Assembly: GCA_950022655.1 (NCBI GenBank)
Contig: OX465584.1
Location: 25,579,469-25,643,468 of the forward strand
DNA from: Alentia gelatinosa
Lineage: Eukaryota > Annelida > Polychaeta > Phyllodocida > Polynoidae
DNA length: 64,000 nt
Direction of reading: 5' to 3'
The first letter of the stretch is position 1, and the number at the start of each line of letters is the position of its first letter. The notes below the pieces were generated by a model. That model saw nothing but the letters and a program-made list of their open reading frames with translations, did no database searches and was not told the DNA's origin. Shown piece after piece: positions 25,025-36,698 of the stretch. Made by a program: the position numbers and the translations under genes.

Positions 25025-25150
25025 CCTGTCTATGTGGTGTGGGAACTAAAAGAACTTTCACCTCGGTAAATGTGTACTGTGAGATTTCTACCTGATTTCA
25101 TCTCATAGATTCGATCACCACCCAACCAAAGTAAGTCCAATGGAAACTAC
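25025..25150 (+). repeat. SINE family A, 5'-truncated second copy
   Basis: Joined directly to the tail of the preceding SINE. It covers the body from CTGTCTATGTGGTGTGG through GATTCGATCACCACCC and ends CAAAGTAAGTCCAATGGAA. The head is absent. The tandem arrangement suggests insertion into the A-rich tail of the first copy. Confidence 0.8.
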
Positions 25151-26329
25151 CCAAACTCCGAGGTAGCTGAAAAGGTGCAGCAGACACTGACCAAGACTCT
25201 AAGCTGTTTTTGTCAACTCTAACACGAATCTTGTGCAACACGGATTGTGCGAGTCAATGTTAAGGCTAGATCATATCCAACAACCAACGCACCGATTCTG
25301 TGAGAGATTTTTCACGCGAAAGAAATTGTTGTTAAATGTGTTTTACAAGGCTGTGATGCTCTCTGGGATTTGCCATATTATTCAGAAATGATTACACAGC
25401 CTTGGTCCCTGGTTTTGATGAAAAGAAAATCACAAACACAGCGAACCTTTATGGAACACTGTGGATGTTTTTGCCAATGTTCCAGTTCGTACTGATTCAG
25501 AAAACCATACTATCAGGTCATGCGCGGCCACCGCATAACGATACTGAAATAAATTTCCCTGGATAAAAACAACAATCTCTTACCATTCAATTACATTGTT
25601 TTATATTATCTTATTCTTTTTGCGTCGATTTCACTCTTCAAAGCGGATAACGCGAAATCATTGATTTTCTCATGTTAACCTCATGGACAGCGCTTGGTCT
25701 CGTAAGAAACAAAGGTGGGATTTAATCTATATTCGATTGATCTGAGAACACGGAGAAAACCTTTGAACAGACATGCTACCACAGCTTAGTAGAAATAACA
25801 AAGATGAAGCGTAGAACGGAAGCACCTTGTACGTGCTCTGCTCGGTTCCGATGTACAGATTTCAAGTCCAATATAAGTGAGTTCCATTGCTTGTTGCCGT
25901 GCTGCCGACTATCTCAGAATGTCTTATCACATCTCAGATGATGGAAATACAAACACAAACATTGGTAGTCCTGTTGAATGAAGAATTCCATGAGAATTCT
26001 TTCGATAGATGGGTAAAGACGTTTTTATATTCTACATCCCGAACTGACACCCAACAAATTGACAAATTTAAGTAGGGACAGGTAGAGTTGTAGACAACAT
26101 CGTATCAAGTTCAACTGACATTTATAGGTGAATACGATTAAAGGAAGACATTGGAGATATAAGATAAAACGACTGTAGGTAGAAATGGGGCAGTTATCGG
26201 AGCTTCGGACACATCGGCGACAGATGACAATTAATCACAATGTACATGTAGGACACTGACACTAATGATCAGGAAACCCTAACGTTATTTCCAATGAAGA
26301 CTTAGTGAAGCAGGAGAATTGGTCCTGAG

Positions 26330-27180
26330 AGTCCATCGCCACATGAGTGTAGGTAGGGGGCGGTGTAGGTGGACGGGCAGTGCTCAAGGAGTGTGGGGGA
26401 GGCTGGGTATGTACTCGCGTGGGCTGGAGCGTATACCTGATGGGCAGCTGTCCATAGGTGAAGGGTTGGTTATGGGGTACGGCACGTAGATAGAAGGGGG
26501 TGTATTATGTATCGGGGGCGTTGAAATGTTTTAGCTGTCTCCTAGTAAAGGGATGGGTATGGGGTACGTTACGTGGTAGAAGGCGGTATACAATATTGTG
26601 GGGCGCTAGAGATGTGTGTATGCTGAAATCTGTATCGGTTCACATACCTGAAGGGGTTGCTGTCACCAGGTTAAAGGGTATGAATGGGGTACGGTACATG
26701 GGTAGTGGCGGTATGCTAAGGGAATCAGCATTGTAGTAACAAAGAGAAGGCTAGGGGTTGGGGGTGGATGAGGTAGGAGAGGTACAAATAGCCGGTGACT
26801 GACTACATAACATGAAGAGGGTGGGAGACTAGATAGACCTCTCTCTATGATGACAGAAGACAGAGCGCCTCTCCACCTGGATGCAAACCCCACCCCTCCC
26901 CCACCCCTCCACACTACCCGTCTCCCCGTGATCCCCACCCACCCACCCACTAGGAGCGCTGGGAACGCCCAGATAGTTTTATTGCTACCCCTAGGGAGAG
27001 CAGGGTGGCGTTAGAGGGGCAGCGAGTTGCATCCCTTTTTATACGGTAAGGGGTTGGGGTAGTGGCGGCATCGCAGGGTGGGGTGACGGGGATAGGTGGG
27101 GGTGCTTCCAGGGGTGGTTGTGGCTTGAGGGTCCGGGTGAGCGTGGCAGTAGAAGGCAGGAGGAGGGGAGGCTATAAGAC
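26330..27180 (+). other. G-skewed segment with G-quadruplex motifs
   Basis: The + strand is strongly G-rich over C apart from a short C-rich reversal at 26880-26950. It includes a degenerate minisatellite and two quadruplex-type motifs: the complement of 26933-26948 has four G runs with single-base loops, and 27076-27102 has four G runs on the + strand. No gene is visible. Confidence 0.6.
26458..26720 (+). repeat. Degenerate minisatellite, 3 units of about 100 bp
   Basis: Three units, starting near 26460, 26549 and 26673, share ATGGGGTACGGTACGTGG and AGAAGGCGGTAT-type segments. The units are diverged and of unequal length. Confidence 0.6.
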
Positions 27181-28154
27181 GAGAGGCTCCAATCGATACA
27201 ACTGAGACATGGGGCGCTGCGTTAGTGAGCTCACTTCAGATTGGAATCTGTTGGACTGGGTCTCCCAGCTTCAATCGTATCGGCTATTTTACTCAGCTTT
27301 TTTTGCAGGGCCTCCATGTTTTTCATATTACCAGTAAAAGCATTTCCTTTTCCTGCCTATCCCACGCAACAGGTGGATCAAGCGGAAGTTTTCCGCGAAA
27401 TTATATGAATTGTGAATTGGAGGAATTTTCAGGATTGAAATAAACGTCGGTGCAGTAGGCCATACCCTATCTGCACGTGATAATGGAAACACGGGACATG
27501 TGCATTCTGCCTATTGTGGCTGAACTGGGAGATTAATGTTTTGATTAGATCAGAATATGATTAAAACTTGGGGCGCAGGAGGGTGCTGGCCACGAATCAT
27601 AACAGAGAGTCCCTGCGCATCTAAATTAGATCTGTTACCCAGCGAGGTATGGAGACGAAGTTCGCCGGCAATATTTACGTGTCCGGCTCCCGACCGAGCT
27701 CCCTGAGTAGATATTGAAGGCAGCGGGCCGATTTATCTAATAAGAAGCCGATAGAGGAAATTGCTAGGGGGATGTGTGTGTATTTTGCCGTATTGACCGG
27801 TATTAATGTGACCGGCTTTTTGGGTCAAGGAGGAGGAACGGCCTGCCTCCGGTCAGTGGTCGCACTTATTGTTCAAACAGTCACCAATAAAACGTGGCCC
27901 GCAGCAGCCGGTGTACCTCACCGGCGAAAAGACAGATGGAATTCACCGAGGAGAGTGTTGGGTCGTTGCCGGGGATTTCTTTGAGACACATGCACAAAAC
28001 GCAATGCCTATAGAGCATGTTATTTCACCCCGTTACATGTTAGAGTAGTTGGACTGAAGTTGGTGACTCGATATGAGTTTCAGTATCACTTGGGTACGAT
28101 GACGACCTTCTGTTATACCATTAGCTGCTTCAAATGCTCTTGCTTTTTTACCTT

Positions 28155-28385
28155 ATGAAAGGCAGAGATGTCAGTTTTCCATTTTTCCATGTAAATCCAC
28201 TTACTCATTTTCAAATATATAATTCTCTTTCCTTGTGTCAGACAAAGAAAATATTGATTGAGCCTCATTCACCCAATCAGATGGTGGTTTTGAACCTCAC
28301 CACAGATCTTCAACCACATGACATGGCCGACAAATTCCACATGAAAAATATTTCTACTTTTTCGCCTGTTTCCAAACAACATCGC
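28155..28385 (+). repeat. Dispersed repeat B, diverged copy
   Basis: Opens GGCAGAGATGTCAGTTTTCC with TTTCCATGTAAATCCACTT, and later shows CACATGACATGGCCGACAAATTCCACATG. It matches the order of blocks in the 38030 copy but is diverged and lacks a clear end. Confidence 0.5.
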
Positions 28386-28811
28386 TGGAAAAGAAAAACA
28401 CAGAAATAGGATTGAATAAATGCTGGCCCGTAATTGGCTGAAATACATAGGTAGGCTACTTAGTTAAGACTCTTAGATCAGATCTCGCTCCCACATCATG
28501 TGACATGCAACCAGCTCTAGACAGACGTAAGAAGATCCGTAATGAGATACATACTGTACCACAGAGTTTGTGAGTGTAAGGACCTATATACTGTACTCGT
28601 GTAGAAGACCACTTCTGGGTGTTTTGACATTTTGAAGTTTGTGTGATTAGTATTTCATTGATTGAACTTCTATAAGTTAGAGACTATTTACTTCGGCAGT
28701 CAGAGGGCATTACACAATCCTGGGATAGTATAAAGGCGCAGCCTCAGGCGTTATCAAATTTGATTTCCTCTAGTTTACACACAGATTGAAAGCGCATCAC
28801 TGATGTTATAA

Positions 28812-28826
28812 CACGTGTAACACGTG
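28812..28826. promoter_or_regulatory. Tandem E-box pair, 3 bp gap
   Basis: CACGTGTAACACGTG: two perfect CACGTG boxes separated by three bases. The same geometry recurs at 30375-30389. Potential bHLH factor binding; function is inferred. Confidence 0.4.
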
Positions 28827-30374
28827 CACCATGTCGGCCTCACTCTACCGAGTGTGGTTATCACGGATCACAGACAACCTACAGTCAAACTCTACCTCTG
28901 ATGGGTAAGACCCGTGTGAGGGTGGGCCAGGGGTACATAGTGGGGGGTTGGTGTTGCGAACGGTGCTCAGGGGGTTCCTAATTGATGGGGTTATTGACTG
29001 GAGTATCCCAAGGTGATGTGGTGACTGATGTCTGTGTGGTTAGCGTGGAGGGTGTCTGATCTATATGTAAATCATCAATGTGTGTATGTCAGCCCTTTCT
29101 TCTACGCCTCGACACACACGCCCGTTTGTTGCAGATGAATCACTGTTATATACACCCCAGTTCCCTTAGATTTCAAGTATCATATAACGTTCATCAAATT
29201 GATAGTCTCTATAGCCCGAGGTGTACATTGATGGAAGTGTTCCTGACCTCACGGGGTTCATAACTCTCCATGTTTCGGTCGTCCATATGGACAATTGGTC
29301 ATTTGGATAATGGGCCTAGCTCAGTCTCAACTAGTCCTAGACATCGTGTCGGGTCCTTTATCTCTTGACTTTTGTCAAGGCAAATTCCATCTTAGAACAG
29401 TAATATGCCATGAATGTTATTGGATTCCGATGGGATTGAATGGCACGAGCTTCCGATCTGATTAACACGAATCTTGAAAACCAAAAGAAACTCTGAAGTG
29501 ATGATAAAAAAAGTGTCGGAACTGTCTATTTCATCAGTGCAATAAATATCCAAAACTGCATGGGAGTGTTTTCAATTGGAGGCAGTGTGTCTAACCATGG
29601 ACTTTTACTACTGGCATGGGATTCAAATATAGGGCAGTAAGTCTTTAGCCCTCAGGTCTCACAACGCGAATTGCCACAGTGGGTTGCGTGAGAAGACACT
29701 CTCCCAGTATAGCTTCTGGCTGGCTTATGGCTTATTGGGCACATACATCATCCAAATTTTATTGGAACCAAGCTTTTAGATCTCGTGACCCAAGTGATCT
29801 TTTGAGGGACCGAGGGGTTGGAAATGAAGCTGTAGTCGGGCAAATTTCCATAGTTTACACTTCAAACTGGCACGTTTGTCTAACACGCAACTCAGTTTAG
29901 TTCGTGCTTTATTTAATAACTTCAGACCACGAGGTTCCTCAATTTCCCAATGTAATCAAAATGATGCTGAGCTTAGTAAACCTGCAATCAGAAGAAGCCA
30001 TATCTGACTAAATGTATGATGCATGTAAAGGATGAACTCAAAAGAGGTAGATTTGCAGCTCTAATTAAACATGCAAATGTTGTTCTCTTTTTCAGCCATC
30101 TGAATATGAAAGCAGCCTTATAAAATATCAGTCAGTGCTATCTAATTTTGTTTAGAAACGATGGCTAAACTTGATCCAGATATCTTTACCGATGCTATTC
30201 TGTTATCAATTGTGGCATTGTGTTAAGTGAAAAAAACATAAAAGAATGAAGTGAAGAATCAAACCATCAATTGCTTACCATGTAACACTATTTGTGGCGT
30301 AAAACTATTACCGGGAGGGAAAAGGAAGCAGTAGTTTCTGTGTAGAATTACGCAGTGTTTGAGACGGCTTCCTT

Positions 30375-30389
30375 CACGTGGAACACGTG
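30375..30389. promoter_or_regulatory. Tandem E-box pair, 3 bp gap
   Basis: CACGTGGAACACGTG: two perfect boxes with the same 3 bp gap as at 28812. It borders a GC-rich patch (about 30400-30640). Function is inferred. Confidence 0.4.
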
Positions 30390-30993
30390 AGACAGGAGGT
30401 AATAAGACTGGTGTGGTGAATGGGCGGAGGGTTAGAGGCCGGTCGTCGGGCCCCCACCCCGGGATGACGGCGGGCACGGGCCGCCAGGCGCGCCGACCTT
30501 TACGGGGTTCATTACCTCAGACAGGTGTCCATGCCGGCTATATTATACCCGCAGACAGGACGGGTGCCGGTTCACCTGCCTGCCCAGCCCCCACCCTCCA
30601 CACCCAGTCACCCGGCCGACCTCGGTGCTTCTCAGTCGACAGGCATCGGGGTTTGTTGTAAGAAGGGCCGGGAAGGAGAGGCCACTTCACAGTCCTCCGA
30701 ATATACAGGAGAACAGGGGTGCTTTCAGAGCTGGTCACCCTGACGTATAAATCATCTCAGTGCTGCGACGTGCGTGTCCTTCTTCCCAGCCCGTGTTTGG
30801 TATAGCGGGGCTGGGCCTGGAGGACACCGCACTCGAGTCGAGCTCTACTTGTCGTGTTGAAAGTTAGGCGCGGCTTATCAGGGTACCCATTCCCACCCCC
30901 TAAACCCTGTATTCTATCTGTACGCTCCTTTACACCGCATTAGGAATGTGAACAATGCCACGAAGATATTTTGATTTCTCATAACATTATACC

Positions 30994-31008
30994 TATATAT
31001 ATATATAT
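30994..31008. repeat. (TA)n microsatellite
   Basis: About seven TA repeats in an AT-rich stretch. Confidence 0.9.
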
Positions 31009-31109
31009 GTACGCTGAAAGTAATGTATATGTTAAAATGTCCGACAGTTATTCTCATGGAATGATTGAACACCTGCTTATGAATATGATGTTCATGTCAA
31101 AACTTGCCG

Positions 31110-31334
31110 TAAAGGACCATTCCCACTAGGCGATTTCTGCCCCTGAGACTACTGCCAGGCATAATCGCCGGGAAACGCCAGTCGCACAGCGGGGGGCAGG
31201 GCAATAGTCGCCGACGATTTTGCCATTTTGCATTCCCACTAGGCGACTCAGAAAATTCCTAGAAAATTTGGCCAATAGTCGCCGACGGGTGCCCTCTGGA
31301 TGCCCCAAAATCGCTTAGTGGGAACCGGGCTTTA
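31110..31334. mobile_element. MITE-like element with ~27 bp inverted ends
   Basis: The left end TAAAGGACCATTCCCACTAG, continuing GCGATTT, pairs with the right end, whose complement reads TAAAGCCCGGTTCCCACTAA, continuing GCGATTT. Internally ATTCCCACTAGGCGACT and GCCAATAGTCGCCGACG-type segments are repeated. The element is 225 bp and non-coding. No convincing target duplication is seen. It is related in its ends to 34048-34295. Confidence 0.7.
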
Positions 31335-32654
31335 AGCTTCGTGGCATGTGTTGAGGGGCCGATTGATAACACAATCCGGAAAAAGTCTGAAGGTAAAATT
31401 CACGTGAAGTATTCGTGCTGGTTTTGTCTAATTTTGACTCCACGCATCTGCAGGTATCCTGACACATCCTTAAAGGGTCCTATGAATAGCTACACCATCT
31501 ACCTGTGTGTGCCGCATTGATTAGGACTTATCTTTGGTTTGCTTTGAAGGTCTGTACTTGTATTTTATGTTCTAAATGCGACTTCGATATGAAGTGAATA
31601 CTTTGATAGGTCAGCCAGTGAACAGAAAGATGTTTTATGCGGGTAGAACCCACTGCCGCTCACCTAGATCGTTAGCTTGAAGTATTAAGTTCAACTGAAT
31701 TGTTGCTGTAATAAAAGGAAAACCATAAGATAAAATATACTAAAAAGGCCTCCTAACGGGGTCGTGATGTGGCCCAATTATTGCCGGGTTGATAATGCTG
31801 GGAGGCGCCAACATGTAGGCAACGTATCATATATGTTATAGCGTTGTCGCCTCGTCTAGAAAAGAAGATAGAACATCGATTGGAACATGTGACAAATTAG
31901 GAGAATCATCATTTATTAAACGATAAATACATCATTCAGTATACGTCCGCGCTGACAGTGTACACTAGCTTGACATGATAGTGATGTGGTATCAATCTTA
32001 TAATGCCATGACCATACATTTACGTAATATATTCGGTAAGCCTTTCAACGGTGTAAGTGTAATCCATGAGAAAGACAGCAAGTCACTCTCCCCACAGATC
32101 TTTCGCGGTGCTAGCGCTGGCTTAATCTCTGCCCCAACCCAAAGCCTGTTCCCTGGGTATCCACTAAAGATAGGGGAGACCAGCGAACATTTCAGATTCA
32201 AAATAAGGCAACTGTCAAAAGTTATACAAGTCAAACAATTCATATATCATGAATATGGAAATATGGGAATTGTTAAAGGAGCTTCACAGACAATACTGTT
32301 GTTTCTTCTTTATACTTAAACCCTTTTATAATGGGAATCCACAGTTGATTAGACTTCCCCTTCAGAGAAACATATGGGCATTGTTGACAAAACAAAGCCC
32401 TGCAACACATGAGGTGCTTTCCACTGAGGAAAGACTGTGTCTGGTTTGAAATAAATAATACCAGAAATGAGAGTATTTTATTTACCATATGAATATGTTC
32501 ATCTTTATTTACAAGTAGAACACAAAATACCCCCAAAAGCCTTCAGAATTTAGGATAATTCAAAAATTGGGTAGGGGCCAGATTTGGGCCCAAACAGTCA
32601 AGTTGGGACAGAGATACAAGCGACCGCAAGAAGTACTTAACAGTGGTATATTTC

Positions 32655-32791
32655 AATTGTGATATTCAAGATCACAATGATATAATAAAATGGTGATTTT
32701 GAAAATCAGAATGATATATTACAATGGTGATATCCAAAAACCCAATGATGTGTTACAATGGTGATATCCTAATTCACAATGATATTATCCC
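32655..32791 (+). repeat. Minisatellite, 4 units of about 34 bp
   Basis: Four units built on ATGGTGATATCC, about 10 bp, then CACAATGATATATTACA. Unit 1 also has an internal dyad (ATTGTGAT and ATCACAAT). Confidence 0.8.
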
Positions 32792-33266
32792 AGGTATTCA
32801 AATCGCCATTTCCGGATACTGCTTACACGAGACGCCCCATCAATGCATGCCTGAAGCAGGCTGGCAACCGTATACTACTTACTGGCTATACCCCTTTACC
32901 ATTATGTCAAACACCAGGATAATACAGAGTAATATCCATGATATATCTGTGTATACTTCAGTGCGAATTGCACGTCAATGTAGGTTGAGTGGGCAGATTG
33001 GCCAGCCCGCATCACTGTCCTCTTTTGTGTATTTGATGTGGCTTGTGGCACTATCGCCGACATAAATGAAGCGATCTAGAAACTGATCTAAAACGTAGTG
33101 AAATGAAGCGATGTGATTGGCCAACAAGGTAACCCGGGGCCAGCTCTTGTTTATCAAACAAATCATTTTGTTATGATGACTTTTGTCTAGTGTCTCTTCT
33201 TGAACTCTGTGCACGCGGCATAGGCTTGTACACCTTGACTGGAAGCTGCCATCTGTAAGAAGACCG

Positions 33267-33278
33267 CTAATTAATTAG
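33267..33278. promoter_or_regulatory. Palindromic homeodomain-type site
   Basis: CTAATTAATTAG, a perfect 12 bp palindrome made of two TAAT cores; a GATTAATGG follows within 20 bp. Binding is inferred. Confidence 0.3.
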
Positions 33279-33392
33279 TGGGGACTGATTAATGGAAACG
33301 ACTGGAGGAGTTGTGTAGCTCTCAGCCAGGTTTCCCAGACTCCTGATGTCCACCAGGAGTGCATTATACTACTAGCGCCATCTACATCAATG

Positions 33393-33417
33393 CTGCTGTC
33401 CAGAAGCTGGACAGCAG
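33393..33417. repeat. Short perfect hairpin
   Basis: CTGCTGTCCAG and its exact complement CTGGACAGCAG enclose a 3 nt AAG loop. The 11 bp GC-rich stem is unlikely by chance at this spacing, but is too short for a microRNA precursor. Confidence 0.5.
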
Positions 33418-33732
33418 ACCACTACAAATCCATGTCAAGTAATTATTTCAACCCCAAGGAATTGTAGCGAATGTGTAAAATTGGGTAGACGTCACAGAAC
33501 TAGTGCAAGGGTATTATTCCATGTTATTCTCATAGAAGGTCAAGATAACACTATGAATAGATAAGTAAAGTTATACATTAGGGGAGTTGCATATATTTAC
33601 TTACTGTACTGTGAGGTAGTGGGAGCTGGGCCACAATGAATCCTCCCAGTGGTAAACCCCTGATCTCTAGACTCCTGTAAACTACAATAAGGCCTTGTTT
33701 TCCTGTAGGCCTGCACGCCAAACACCCCTAAT

Positions 33733-33750
33733 CACGTGGGCGCTCACGTG
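33733..33750. promoter_or_regulatory. Tandem E-box pair, 6 bp gap
   Basis: CACGTGGGCGCTCACGTG: two perfect CACGTG boxes separated by exactly six bases. Closely spaced E-box pairs with a 6-7 bp spacer are the arrangement described for CLOCK:BMAL1 targets. Function is inferred from geometry only. Confidence 0.4.
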
Positions 33751-34047
33751 ATCGCTCCTCCAGCCGCCTCTACCCAGTCCATCACGTTAGCCTGACACGG
33801 CGGCACGTCACAACCACCACCGTCCCCCTGCTCCAAATCCCCGGTGTGCCCATTGCCACGCGGTCTGGACAGGATACCCCAGCACACATATCCATCGACA
33901 CGAATAATGGGGAAACAACAGTGTCTGGGCACCCCAAAAAACACAGCAGGGCGCACAGCCTGCGGGTGGTAACGATATTAGACACCCCCTAGACCCCATG
34001 AGTTCTGAAGTACTTCTAAAAAGATATGGATAGGGTACGGAGGTAGT

Positions 34048-34295
34048 TAAGCCTAGATTCCACCGTGCGATTAAGTGGTTTCAATGCGATTATGATCCGA
34101 TTTTAGTACAGATCTCGTGTTGTACTTCTGTCGCACAATGAATGTTGACATGCTGCTGTCTTATGATTGGTGGTTCAAGGTGGTCTGTGCGATAATTGTT
34201 CCCATTGCGACAAAGTACCAAAAGCACTCTGGTCTTGATTCGTACTCCGTACCATAAGTCGCACTATTTTATCGCTGGGTGAAAGTTGACCTTTA
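34048..34295. mobile_element. MITE-like element, diverged relative of 31110
   Basis: The left end TAAGCCTAGATTCCACCGTG, continuing CGATT, resembles the complement of the right end, TAAAGGTCAACTTTCACCCA, continuing GCGAT. Both follow the TAAxGxxxxxTTCCACxxxGCGAT pattern of the 31110 element. The element is 248 bp and non-coding, with GCGATTATGATCCGATTTTA-type internal repeats. The ends are diverged, so it is older or a different subfamily. Confidence 0.55.
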
Positions 34296-34849
34296 CTAGA
34301 ACATGGGCGGGTTCAGCCGGGAGCGGGGTATGGATGACTAAGAGAGAGAGAGAGACATTTCAGACAGACACAGGTCTTTGGCCACCACCATATTGTGATC
34401 AGTGTATCCTTAACAGGCGGACCATGTATCCTTAACCTAACAGCGGCGCCCTCTCTGATGGCCACCTGGTCAGCATTGCGAGATCTAAAGGTCGGCCAGC
34501 AGTCGTCTCCACTGGAAATGCTGACATATTATGAATTCTGACACTAATAAATAAAGTGATGTGATCTTGGGTTTGTTGAGGTACCTCCGTGAATTTACAC
34601 TGCGCCGTCTACCTACATTTAACTACCTCCGTATTAGTCCCTAATTAAGCGAGTTTTAAAAGGGAAACGATTTACTGATGATTATTGGCGTTGATATTTG
34701 TTGCGTGTAGGAGGAGGGGTAAATATATGAGGCATGGCGATTAATTATTGGTATGTCTGACTTCTAACTTGTTCATACATATAATGTACACCATGTACAT
34801 TCTGCGCAGCGTTCAACATGTGCGCATGTACATATGGTGGTATTTACGC

Positions 34850-35100
34850 GTCTGTTGTATATAGCCGCCATGTTACGCGTACCCACAATGCAGCTCAATA
34901 GAACGTCATATCCGGGTGGTAAGAATAGGAGGCTGCGCTGTATCGCCCTGCGCATAGATAACTTCCGCTTGCCGCGCGCTGTTACCATAGCAACTGGGCG
35001 TTGTCATGACAGTAACGGATGGTTGCTGGATCCCGGGGGGTTGATGAGGTGAGCGATGTCGGGACTGGCAGGTACCGGGCGGGAAGTGGTGATAAGATAA
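34850..35100. promoter_or_regulatory. CpG-rich patch with YY1-type site and perfect RFX X-box
   Basis: GCCGCCATGTT (34864-34874) fits the YY1 consensus. GTTACCATAGCAAC (34981-34994) is a full palindromic X-box, the RFX-family site. GGGCGGGAAGTGG near 35077 resembles E2F/ETS sites. The block is CpG-dense against AT-rich flanks. Together this looks like a CpG promoter or an RFX-bound enhancer inside the intron. No first exon or TATA box can be shown. Confidence 0.45.
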
Positions 35101-36540
35101 GATGAGCATCAGCGAGGAGAGACTTATGGGCTGGACGGGCGACAGCTACAGCTTGATTGGCACTTGGAGGGGGAGGCTTGGAGGTGGACTGTATGTGCAC
35201 TTAAGACTGACTGACATCCTTATGCTGTATTCTGATTACCGTCTGTAAAAACAAGCCCATCAGAGAAGTGTGAACTCTTATCGGGAATGTGAACTATCAA
35301 ACATTGCATCGATCGCTTACCAAAAAACAGATAGTGGAAAATGGAGTTGTCCCAATAGGAATGAATTACGGATCAGATAGTTTAACGTAACCGATTTCAG
35401 CCAAATTAAATTTGAATGAGCAACATGATAATTTTGGATATCATCTCTACCGTGCATGTAACACCATGAGTGCCAAGAAAATCATGATAAGTAATTGGTA
35501 TTTTACTTGAAATAGTTAAATTGTTTGTTTTATTGGCATATTGATATATGTTGGGGTTGTTGAATCACCGTGTATAGCTATATACGCTGGCGCCGACTGT
35601 TTTCCCACAGTCCCCCATGCACACATTATCCGGTAACAGACTCATTATGCCAACAGGCCGTCCCTGTTCCTAGCTTCCAGATTCTAGTCAACACTGCACA
35701 TTTCAGTTGACGAGTAAGCCAGTGGACTCGTTCGCATGATTTATTATATTTGCCTTGGCATTATTTTACACGAACGAGTTAGCCAAGGCCGCCTAATCAA
35801 AATTAGGAGCGGATGAAATAGCCTAAAGCAAGTCAGTGACAGTAGTCTTTGCCAAAGTGATCTAAAGTTAGGACAAATTTGACTTATTTTGGTGCCTGTC
35901 ATGATTCTCAAAGCTTCACATCCAGTATAAACTAAAAAGAAATCTTCCTCTAATGCATTTTCAGAGAAGGGTGGATGGTATTTTTTCAGAGGCCATTCAA
36001 ACATATCATTACAGAATCATCTGCAAACAATCTTTGAGAATTAGTATAGTGGATGAAACTAAACGATTCATACGGAATTCGTTCTAATAACAGGTGGGAG
36101 GGTTATACGATAGATTAAGTGACGTCTACCACTGAAAATCCCCAATAAATACTTTAATAAGTTTTATTATCCACCGATTACTGAGTCTCCATTGGAATTA
36201 TAGAAATGGAAACAGCTCCTCGGAGATTCTGGCATGTCAGAATTCCTGGCAGGAGATTTAAAAAAAAGTTCCATCTATAATGAGGTCAAATCATCATATA
36301 CTAAATAATATTTTTAGTTTTCATTGAAATTTAACTATTTGGAATCAGTCATTATTATTTCATTTACCATAAGAACTCACTCTCAGAAAAGCGAACCATA
36401 TGCGAGCGAAAGTATACACCAAATCACCACCATGCATGACAGTGCTGTGGCGTTATAGCGTAATCTGGAACTAAATATACCTTGCAATGAACCTTTTATT
36501 GCAGCAGACTTGTTATTGATCATGTTGGTGGATAAATACA

Positions 36541-36698
36541 ATAAGAACTGGTTTTGTGTACGAGTTCCCTTTTGTGTTCCTTTTTGTGTACGATCTCCGC
36601 GTAATTGACGACGTAATCTCCTCGCTGTCGCTCGGAGATGAATACTACGCGACATCTACTTGGAGATTACGGTGACTCGTACACAAAACCAGTTATTA
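36541..36698. mobile_element. Foldback element with ~20 bp inverted ends
   Basis: AACTGGTTTTGTGTACGAGT at the left pairs with the complement of GACTCGTACACAAAACCAGT at the right. Just inside, TTTTGTGTACGA is repeated, and GATCTCCGCGTAAT-type segments recur in inverted order (CGGAGAT, GGAGATTACG). 158 bp, non-coding. It may be a MITE. No clear target duplication. Confidence 0.65.
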
